From Saccharina japonica (lineage: Eukaryota; Sar; Phaeophyceae; Laminariales; Laminariaceae), in assembly GCA_008828725.1 (NCBI GenBank), contig MEHQ01000282.1, positions 176,713 through 240,712 on the forward strand: a DNA stretch of 64,000 nt, written 5' to 3'. The notes under the pieces are model-generated. The model had not been told where the DNA came from, searched no databases, and was given only the letters and a program-made list of their open reading frames with translations. How positions within the stretch are numbered: the stretch's first letter is position 1; each line of letters starts with the position of its first letter. Positions 58,501 through 64,000 of the stretch are shown piece by piece. The position numbers and the translations under genes were made by a program.

Positions 58501-61290
58501 TCGCGGGTTGGTGGAAATATCGTTCTTACAGCGCTCGCAATCAGCGAAAATACCTCAAAGAGTAGACAGACCCCACACACCAGGAAGACTAATTACGCAA
58601 TGGAACCCCGTACTCACCCCGGTATTAAGAGGGTTTCGTAACTTCTAGCCAAATGGCGACCTCATCCACACAGCACGAAAGAGATACACTAGGCTAGGGG
58701 ATCCCATACAGGCGGCATGTCGCTCGCGTTTGAATAATATCAAAACGAAAACTCGCCGCACTCCAGATACACCGCCACATCAACGGCAGCCCAGAGACCG
58801 CGAGTATCTCGTGACGGAGTGCGATGAAAGGAATGCCACGTGTTGGCTCATATTTGCCTGACTATGTAGTCTCCGGGTAGATGGAAATCGGCATGTACTT
58901 TTCCTGCAATCAATAATAGTGCGAAACAGGGAGATAGACAGCACACAGCAGACAGACTCATGGAATTATGGTATCCTCCACTCACGAAGATAAACAAAAA
59001 AAAACAAAAAAAACCCACGCAATATTACCATACGTAGAAACACATGACCAAAACCAAAACAAAATCGCGGCCGAGGCTAACTCAAAACGTCTAGCGACGA
59101 AACAAATCGCACGCGTTAGTCTATACTCTGCCGCTTTTGGTAGATGCCGGGTTTGTGGCAATCGACGTCGAACATGTCCCTTAACCTGTGATGATGCCAC
59201 CAAACGCAGTCCGACAATACTCAGCATACAGCATACAGATACACTAAATACATCATGGAAGCCTGTACGCATCCCGGTATGAAGGTTTATGCTTTTTGTC
59301 GTCACGCAGAACACGGTCTCGGTCGTTTCGCTCCCTATTATCCCTAACCCCATTATAGAAAGAGTCGGTTTGCCTCAAGGCAATATACGGCCTGCTTACT
59401 ACTTATGTATATGAGGCCAGGCAGTCTCATACGTTTAGCAGGTCATGTCGGTTTAAAACATAACGAACGAAAAATTAACACGAAATGCTGCCGCACTCAA
59501 AACACACCACCACCCAAACGACAGCAGCTCATCGACTCAGGATACTGTGAACGACTTGCCACGAAACAAGCCCCACGCGTTAGACCCCGTTCGACCTGAT
59601 TTCATAGACCCCAGGGTTGTGCAAATGGGCAGGTCAAAGCTCTCATAATCTACTATAGCGCGACAAATGTAGACAGACAAGGCAATGACAGCTAGACTGT
59701 TGTTATTCGTGTAAACGTGTACGAACCCAGGTAGGAAAAGGTTTGTTTATGTTGTAGGGAAAGTACGGCTAATCGTGAAGACCAATTTTTATCTACAGGC
59801 CGGCAACGGCCTCATCGCAAGTCGAACGTGCGTAGATCGAATGTCTCGCGTCACTGGTGAACGAGTTTGTGATACCTACACTATCATCTGGCATCACCAT
59901 GCAATGCCCCCGGTGCCTCGCGCTGCCGCCCCGGTTGTGTGATCGGCTGGTATTGCCTGCAACGTCACTCGTTCATTCCGCACAGGGTGCACGGTCGACG
60001 CGGACTGCGACACGGACGGTGGCGAAGTATGCTGCTTGGTGACGAACGTCTGCGAAGATGCCAACGACGTCGCCGCCGGTGCTTGCGGTGAGAAGACAGA
60101 CATGAACAAAGCAAAACGTCTTCGGCCCACAGGTGGCCTCCTCGTTGCCGACACGGCGGCACGAACAGGAACTGTTGTGGGTGTATGGTTCGTTATTCAG
60201 TACATGGATGCATACGCGACTCATTGCGATAAATCTTACTATCGTATCGCGGATTTCACTACCCTGCTACGACTTTCCGACACGCTCTCACTAATTCCCT
60301 TCCAGGTGATCCGCACATGACCGGTTTCCGCGGCCAGAAGTTCGACTTTACTGGCGACGACGGTGGTTGGTACACCGTTATCTCGGACCTTCCGCGCATG
60401 CACCTCAACATGCGCGTCACCTCTCCTGTGCCTTCCGTACCCGAGATCACCTACATCACCGGAATTTCCATCCTCACCATTGACTCCTACAACCACGACC
60501 ACACCATCGTCATTTCCGTTGCCAACCCTCACAGTCTGGAGAGCTCCTGCCCAGCTGAAACGTCGTCCTGCCTAGCCGAGGGTGTGCTGAACGTGGTAGT
60601 CGACGGCGAAGAAGTCATGATTTCGCCCGGCGAGGTTACGGTGGCCCCAGGGGTTGCGATCGCCGCTGTCAACCTTCCCGGGGCGTGCCGCAGCTTTGGG
60701 TTCGAGAAGTACTGGGAGCGCAAGAAGCTTGAGCGCCTCGCTCAGGCCGGTCGAGAGCTCAGGGTAACGTCGACTTTGCAGGACATGTCTGACTGGATTC
60801 TCGCCGACCCCACAGCGACCAACACAGTGGAGTGCGAGGCGTACGTGGCTAGCGCTACGGCATTCGGCGGTGTCGGCGTGTTTGCCGAACAGTCTGAACA
60901 CGCATCCTTCCAAATCATGACGCCCGCAGCGACAATTCGCCTGAGCCATGGAAGACTGCACCAACTCCCTATGCGCGACCCCACGGACCAGTTCGACCTG
61001 CCGGATCACCTGGCTTGGCAAATTAACTTGGCTATTGACCACTCCAACATGGGCCTTGACGCCAAGGGCATCCTTGGCGAGACGCTGGTGCCTACTGTCG
61101 ACGACAACGGCACCCCCATCATGAAGGGAATGGGTGCTATCCGTGGGCAGCAGGAAGACTGTGAGTGCGCCAAACCGGACAATGCAAAAGCCCGGGGATC
61201 CGTTTGTTTTCTGTGTAACATCTATGTTGCGTTTGTCTGCCTGCGAAATGCACGTGAACGAGTGTTTTGACTGTAGACAGCGTACACTAG
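28478..61290 (+). CDS. Secreted exon-cassette LRR protein with GDPH domain (whole gene, 22 exons)
   Basis: Joined exons give 2,340 bases and a predicted 779-residue protein. Order: signal peptide (1-22), N-terminal cap with two to three Cys (about 23-64), fifteen LRRs (65-427), short LRR end (428-440), linker (441-456), Cys-rich module (457-490), GDPH domain (491-775), and a four-residue end. The LRRs are 24-residue 'typical' units with LxLxxNxLxxLPxxxF, the extracellular class that usually binds proteins or glycans. There is no transmembrane helix or kinase, so the product should be secreted or wall-bound. Exons sum to whole codons with every junction in phase, which strongly supports the model. 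I recall similar proteins in brown algae but cannot check. The exon 1 to exon 2 junction is the weakest point, and the 6.8-kb last large intron could hide an exon. Confidence 0.8.
28753..29144 (+). mobile_element. SINE in intron 1 with third head type, copy 6
   Basis: The body (GAGAGCGTGTGAGTTAGCA, GTCGTGGGGAGGAGGGCGAA, TTGTGACCCCAGATCTGAGT, GAAGATAATAAATAGGATTG) is recognisable, with the last 80 bp duplicated in tandem (CGGATCTGAGTTTTCAAATA). The head, GTGTCCCCGGTGGAATGGAA with GTGCGTTCGAGCCCC, differs from copies 1-5. Confidence 0.65.
29799..29925 (+). CDS. LRR gene exon 2: N-terminal cap
   Basis: Encodes CFDYRDFVHCGIQDEDIDDL, then KACLDSTGRNGIVEL. The Cys spacing and the DTGR-like turn before the first LRR fit an N-terminal LRR cap. 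Its donor GTAAGT is phase 2, as for all LRR exons. The acceptor (CAAAG) was chosen because it alone gives phase 1 to match exon 1; it is a weak site, so the 5' edge is tentative. Confidence 0.6.
30815..30886 (+). CDS. LRR exon 1 (type A), 72 bp
   Basis: Encodes FYDNGLTAVPAGLFVGL between CAG and GTAAGC. Phase 2 at both ends. The only LRR exon followed by a very short intron (307 bp). Confidence 0.85.
31194..31265 (+). CDS. LRR exon 2 (type B), 72 bp
   Basis: Encodes LAANAIATIQPGAFTDL, ending TT before GTGAGT so that the split codon is TTG (Leu) instead of CTG. Phase 2 at both ends. Confidence 0.85.
31846..31917 (+). CDS. LRR exon 3 (type A), 72 bp
   Basis: Encodes IDNNMLSSVPTGLFVNL then PVLEE. 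Acceptor TTTCAG, donor GTGAGT, phase 2. It resembles LRR exon 1 most closely (VPxGLFVxLP), so exons 1-2 and 3-4 may be the oldest pair duplication at the N-terminal side. Confidence 0.85.
33316..33387 (+). CDS. LRR exon 4 (type B), 72 bp
   Basis: Encodes LESNGIVTIASGAFTGL. Acceptor GAACAG, donor GTAAGT, phase 2. Confidence 0.85.
35512..35780. repeat. Intronic repeat shared with 37585-37860, copy 1
   Basis: Begins with the hairpin GTGCTACGGTAGAGGTAGCAC-type stem, then CACGTTTCGG, CTCCTTAACCCAAA, TCGACGGACGT-like words, ATGAGATT, GGCAGCAC, GAGGAGCTC and ATCGTAGCATGCGT. The same order occurs in the h-i intron. Both copies lie in long introns between LRR pairs. Confidence 0.6.
35813..35884 (+). 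CDS. LRR exon 5 (type A), 72 bp
   Basis: Encodes LADNRLETLPAGVFAGM then TTLYE. Acceptor GACTAG, donor GTGAGT, phase 2. Close to the textbook 24-residue consensus. Confidence 0.9.
36536..36607 (+). CDS. LRR exon 6 (type B), 72 bp
   Basis: Encodes LFGNSIRILEAGIFDDL. Acceptor AATCAG after a T11 tract, donor GTGAGT, phase 2. Confidence 0.85.
37585..37860. repeat. Intronic repeat shared with 35512-35780, copy 2
   Basis: GTGCTACGATAGACGTAGCAC forms a hairpin, then CGTTTCGGCTGAAAC, CTCCTTAACCCAAACTCGAC, GGCAGCACGTTTATCTTCCT, ending ATCGTAGCACGCGT. Homologous to copy 1 over about 270 bp. Confidence 0.6.
39373..39444 (+). CDS. LRR exon 7 (type A), 72 bp
   Basis: Encodes LNQNELANLPPNLFASM then DHLFE. 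Acceptor GAATAG, donor GTGAGT, phase 2. Confidence 0.9.
40145..40216 (+). CDS. LRR exon 8 (type B), 72 bp
   Basis: Encodes LSNNNIATIEADTFVGL. Acceptor AAACAG, donor GTGAGA, phase 2. Very close in DNA to LRR exons 10 and 12. Confidence 0.9.
40217..43121. other. Intron of 2.9 kb, no exon found
   Basis: Searched for a CAG/TAG-bounded 72-bp LRR unit and for protein motifs; none seen. The plus-strand frame at 41842-42180 starts with a hydrophobic stretch but has no LRR motif or matching phase. Confidence 0.4.
43122..43193 (+). CDS. LRR exon 9 (type A), 72 bp
   Basis: Encodes LLNNQLDTLPANAFADL then ASMTE. Acceptor GATTAG, donor GTAAGT, phase 2. The first base is C instead of G, giving CTC (Leu) at the junction. 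Confidence 0.9.
43815..43886 (+). CDS. LRR exon 10 (type B), 72 bp
   Basis: Encodes LSDNNIGTIEADAFTGL. Acceptor GAACAG, donor GTGAGT, phase 2. Confidence 0.9.
43887..46330. other. Intron of 2.4 kb, no exon found
   Basis: No LRR unit or other motif seen on the plus strand. Minus-strand frames (for example 45353-45736) show no family. Confidence 0.4.
46331..46402 (+). CDS. LRR exon 11 (type A), 72 bp
   Basis: Encodes LDGNLLETIPANSFNGM then GDLYQ. Acceptor GAGCAG, donor GTGAGT, phase 2. Its downstream intron shares sequence with the intron after LRR exon 13. Confidence 0.9.
47113..47184 (+). CDS. LRR exon 12 (type B), 72 bp
   Basis: Encodes LFDNIIGTVEADAFAGL. Acceptor AAACAG, donor GTGAGT, phase 2. 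Confidence 0.9.
48905..48976 (+). CDS. LRR exon 13 (type A), 72 bp
   Basis: Encodes LGQNMLETILGNLFAEM then EVLNE. Acceptor GTTCAG, donor GTGAGT, phase 2. The usual Pro of LPxxxF is replaced by Leu-Gly. Confidence 0.9.
50027..50098 (+). CDS. LRR exon 14 (type B position), 72 bp
   Basis: Encodes LEFNVLDRLPVDAFTGL. Acceptor CGTCAG, donor GTGAGT, phase 2. It combines the LP of type A with the DAFTGL of type B, so it may be a hybrid. Confidence 0.85.
51186..51266 (+). CDS. LRR exon 15 (type A), 81 bp
   Basis: Encodes LGSNALTTLPAGIFDGV, then GSGTSLKTV. Three extra codons (GSG-rich) make it 81 bp, still phase 2 at both ends. The last LRR before the cap often differs in such proteins. Acceptor CTCCAG, donor GTGAGT. 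Confidence 0.85.
52306..52344 (+). CDS. LRR gene exon: short C-terminal LRR end, 39 bp
   Basis: Encodes LDNSELQCIPTM, a half repeat with a Cys that closes the LRR solenoid. Acceptor TTTTAG, donor GTAAGT, phase 2 at both ends. Confidence 0.8.
53130..53176 (+). CDS. LRR gene exon: acidic linker, 47 bp
   Basis: Encodes TDDSDLDLPTTDGLC. It starts in phase 2 and ends in phase 1, which converts the LRR phase to the phase-1 series of the downstream domains. Acceptor AAACAG, donor GTGAGT. Confidence 0.7.
56681..57587. mobile_element. DNA element with GGTGTTTGCGAAG inverted ends
   Basis: The left end GGGTGTTTGCGAAGACCCGA, followed by TTATGGTTT, is inverted at 57560-57587 (AAACCATAATC, TGATCTTCGCAAACACT). 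TA lies outside both ends, fitting a TA or TWA target. The interior holds a CAG tract and a 243-codon minus-strand frame without motifs. It is likely non-autonomous. Confidence 0.55.
57117..57148. repeat. (CAG)n microsatellite
   Basis: CAG units interrupted by CGT. On the minus strand they give the alanine runs of a spurious open frame. Confidence 0.8.
59986..60087 (+). CDS. LRR gene exon: Cys-rich module, 102 bp
   Basis: Encodes CTVDADCDTDGGEVCCLVTN then VCEDANDVAAGAC. Six Cys in 34 residues with a CC pair suggest a small disulphide-bonded module, WAP-like in spacing. Phase 1 at both ends, so it is also a frame-neutral cassette. Acceptor CACAG, donor GTGAGA. Confidence 0.8.
60306..61160 (+). 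CDS. LRR gene exon: GDPH domain, 855 bp
   Basis: The long exon starts GDPHMTGFRGQKFDFTGDDG. GDPH followed by an aromatic-rich strand is how von Willebrand type D domains begin, and plant root-cap proteins share a related motif; assignment to either is by resemblance only. Later features are SSCPAETSSC, VNLPGACRSFGFEKYW, the conserved-looking RLSHGRLHQLPMRDP and DHLAWQINLAIDHS. GC-rich codon use differs from the surrounding introns, as expected for a real exon. Phase 1 at both ends. If the next intron is retained, translation runs to 61270 instead. Confidence 0.85.
61277..61290 (+). CDS. LRR gene terminal exon: YSVH stop
   Basis: After a 116-bp intron (GTGAGT to CTGTAG) the frame continues AC AGC GTA CAC TAG, giving EDYSVH and stop. 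The short exon is supported by strong splice sites and the correct phase. Confidence 0.6.
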
Positions 61291-63411
61291 TAAAATAGGT
61301 CCCTCCGTTTAGAGACATTATGTGCGAAAAGGGGATGTTTGAACGTGGCGACTTTCCTTGCGTAGGCTGCCCCCCACGAGTATCCTGCCATCTGAACGGA
61401 ATGCGAATGCCTCGCACGACGCACTGCAACCAGCCCCGACACCTCTATCGTAAAGGTTAGTAGGCGTTAGCCTTATGATACCCATGGAGTTGTTTATATC
61501 TCCATGGCTGCTGTATGGTTTGCACAAGCGTTGGCAAGGTGGGCGCTTCTTTTCGTCCCGTGCACACTACTTGAAGCGTCTAACCTCTACCAGCTACCAG
61601 GTTTTATATCACTTCGCTTCTTGAATAGAAACAATATTATTGAATATATTCGCACCTCATATCTGTTTTGCTATGCAACACGGATTACGACTGCGAACAC
61701 GCCCTATTTTGCATTGCCTCTCCGTCATGAAGTTGTTTAATATTGAGGAAAATTATTGATTACATGCATACGTTCGGGAGACGATACTCTCGATACTTGT
61801 TTTCCCCCTATGGGGCTGCCCTGACAATTCGCGACTTCTTCGGAACGTACCGGAGTAACTAACAACCAACATGATATCCGGCCTAAATTGAAGAGTGTCG
61901 AGTTTGGATGGGGGCGCGATCGTTTTACGGGGCTCGTTTTCTCAACCACATGAACGGCGCACAAGTCCAACACGCTAGCTTCGGAATACTCTCAATAAGG
62001 TATTTCCGAAAGTACCTTGTTCGATATTGGCACCCTTTGCGTCCAGGAAACATGGACCGTATAAAAACAATCGGATCGATGTGTCAATTCAAAGCATGTA
62101 CGGTAGTCCTGCAAGGAGTGTTTGCAACCCCTTATAACATATCCTACTGACAAATTTGTGTAAGCACCTACTCCACACTATTAATAAGAGCTTACCTAGT
62201 ACTGTACTATTCCTCCGCCCTCCCGCCACATCGACGCCCCACCGTGTTCACTCACAGATCGCGTCAAGGGTCCCCTGGGAATCACATTTTCCAGGAGCGA
62301 GCATGATGAGTAGGTGTTCGGGCGTGCTTCGACTCCACACGTTTCTACATGATGGACACACCAGACGAGTTTCGATCCACTTCGATCTCAGGCATCATAA
62401 TCCTTAGTTATGTTGTTTCATGCTATCACTGTCCTCTCGCGATCTAGTGACACTAGTCGGATATTTCGTTTAAGCTGAAACTGAGGTAGTTTGTGCGCGA
62501 TGAAATATATGTGCCGACAGTATGTTTTACTTTACTTTGAAAGTTTTGCAATTCATGTCTATTTTGTTGGTTTTTCCCATTCCCGTATTTTTGTATTTTG
62601 ATATATTTGTCAGATATATTCCCGTATAAAGATTGCCGTTTTACCCGGGCAACCATTTCAGGATCGGAATTGGGACTTGCCGTTTTAATGGTAATGTAGT
62701 ATATGACAAGGTATCTCGACCCGAATAGGGGGGGTTCTATGTGTGATACTGGGTGGTGAATACTGTCGTCTGGAGATTCGTGGTATATGTTGCATGGCAA
62801 CGTTTGGTTGGTTTGAGCGACGAGTCCACGGATGCCGACTCAGCGAAGTCGGTGGTCGGCCGGAGCAGTATGTCATACGTCGTTTAATAATACGATGATG
62901 TGTGTCTGACGCTCTCGATTGAAGGGCATGGCTGGAGTATATATATATATTAAACATAATATTACCCTCTTCGACAGAAAAATGGCGGGTGACGCAGTCA
63001 CACGGGACACGGCCATTCATTCGAATGTGCACTTTTGAGTTTTACATCTAACAGAGCAGTCTTGTGCCTAGCATACCTCTGCGAGAAACGACATCGCCGC
63101 CTAACGAAAATCAGAGATTGTTCCTCCTGACCGTACCAACCGTGGCGCCGACGGGCAGCCCTCTTGCGCCGACCCGTCCCTGATCCAAGATACCCCGGGC
63201 CTTAAGGGATAGAATGTCGAAACTACCAACCATTGTGATTGTATGGGACCGGGCGTTTCAGCCGCCACTGGAAATATTTGGACCACCTGAAGCTGCACGG
63301 AAATGCAAAGCGCCATTGTTGCGTGGAAAAGCGACTGGCCCTTTATGTGTCATTGTGTGAGGACAATAGCTTGTCGACTAACGAACACATAAAGGTGGAA
63401 GGTTTTAACAG
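61291..63411. other. Downstream of the LRR gene, no clear gene
   Basis: It holds the 3' untranslated region, whose end I cannot place: no canonical AATAAA near the stop. No repeat or domain recognised. Confidence 0.35.
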
Positions 63412-63633
63412 CTGCTGCTGTACCTGAACCGAAACGTTGACTTCGTCGACCGCCCCGTCATCTCTTACCGTGGCGATCTGGGTCTAGGTGCCCTTTCGCT
63501 GAAGGGGTTGAGCCTTGCTCTATGCGCTGCTTCGTCACGCTATGCTGCCGTCGTCAGCTCTGTGACTCTCCGTCTGCGTGCCACGTGGCAGACTTCCTCC
63601 AGCGCTTCCTTTGGGCCCTATCTGATTGTGATG
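63412..63633 (+). CDS. Possible internal exon of an unknown gene
   Basis: An open stretch of exactly 74 codons lies between a good acceptor (TTTTAACAG) and donor (GTAGGT), beginning LLLYLNRNVDFVDRPVISYR and ending GPYLIVM. Its composition is more GC-rich and codon-like than the flanks. No family is recognised, and no partner exon was found. Confidence 0.25.
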
Positions 63634-64000
63634 GTAGGTGACTTGTCGTGTAGCTTTTGTTCGTGCGATACAGTCCTTTTTGTTCTAGTTTTACTGGTGC
63701 CTGCTTTTGGTGTCGTTGTTGTTATTGCCCCATAGTAATGTGCTACTAGTGCTACTACAGTACAGAGGCTAAGACTGCAGTATTGCTGTTCCTCTGTACT
63801 ACAGGTACTAAACATATCACACAGCATTGGCAGTCTTCAGTTACGAACTATCCCATATATAAATATATATATACATACATATTCCAGGTGATAATTAAAC
63901 GTCACTACTGTCGAAACAAATTCGTCGACAATTGAGTGCAAGAAAAACGGATCAAACATGCCAATGACCAGCCACACAAGGAGACAATCCGACCCCCGCC
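63634..64000. other. Window end, no gene; short inverted repeat
   Basis: CAGTACAGAGG (63759) and CCTCTGTACTACAG (63791) are inverted with a 20-bp loop. AT-rich sequence follows. Nothing else. Confidence 0.3.

Larger units (their letters stand above)
55820..59700 (+). repeat. Degenerate intronic repeat family, about five copies
   Basis: Copies near 55820-55990, 58310-58650, 58700-58980, 59040-59300 and 59440-59700 share (G/C)ACGAAAC(G/A), CGCGTTA/CGCGTGA, CCGGGTT/GCGGGTT and GGTGGAAAT- or GGCAATC-type words in order, with CACC(A/G)CCA upstream. Several copies or neighbours have B-box-like GGGTTCGA(T/C)TCC words (55642, 58003) or GGGTTCGAACA (58340). Identity is too low to judge whether they were SINEs. 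Confidence 0.4.
53177..59985. other. 6.8-kb intron
   Basis: Largest intron of the gene. It holds an AT microsatellite near 54465-54500, the TIR element at 56681-57587 and a degenerate intronic repeat family (55820-59700). No phase-1 exon was found, but a short one could be missed. Confidence 0.5.

Noticed and set aside
60572..61429. Minus-strand frame of 285 codons
   Set aside because: Antisense shadow of the GC-rich GDPH exon, whose plus frame joins in phase to upstream exons.

Overview
This is a window of eukaryotic nuclear DNA, most likely from a stramenopile alga and probably a brown alga. That assignment is my inference and not a search result. The reasons are GT-AG introns with GTGAGT/GTAAGT donors, a very low coding density, leucine-rich repeats (LRRs) encoded one per 72-bp exon, and a terminal protein domain that resembles, as far as I remember, secreted LRR proteins of Ectocarpus-type genomes.

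Region 1, about 1-28,400, is an intergenic graveyard of mobile elements. It holds one LINE with a long intact endonuclease/reverse-transcriptase ORF (4448-7918, minus strand), a relict of a second LINE (14790-14945), and five copies of a tRNA-headed SINE body, some nested inside a longer interspersed repeat that I call repeat A. There are several non-autonomous DNA transposon families: TTAA-flanked, CAGTACAGG-ended with TA targets, and hAT-like with a perfect 8-bp duplication. The rest includes self-complementary motif clusters, a three-unit tandem segmental duplication (23700-26330) and a 104-bp minisatellite (27547-27841). I find no host protein gene there.

Region 2, 28,478-61,290 on the plus strand, is one very large split gene that I reconstructed exon by exon: 22 exons, 2,340 coding bases and a predicted secreted protein of 779 residues spread over 32.8 kb. 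Order: signal peptide, N-terminal cap with Cys, 15 LRRs, a short LRR cap, a small Cys-rich module, and a GDPH domain of about 285 residues. Fourteen LRR exons are exactly 72 bp and one is 81 bp. All are bounded by phase-2 introns, so each is a cassette that can be added or lost without shifting frame. The LRRs alternate between two sequence types. Introns inside an A-B pair are mostly short and those between pairs mostly long, which points to growth by duplication of a two-exon unit. The introns hold another SINE, a 0.9-kb element with terminal inverted repeats and a degenerate intronic repeat array.

Region 3, 61,291-64,000, has no clear gene. One 222-bp open stretch with plausible splice sites (63412-63633) may be an exon of a neighbouring gene.

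The most interesting content is the exon-cassette LRR gene. The coordinated phase, length and dimer pattern suggest a receptor or recognition protein whose repeat number can change by exon-level duplication.
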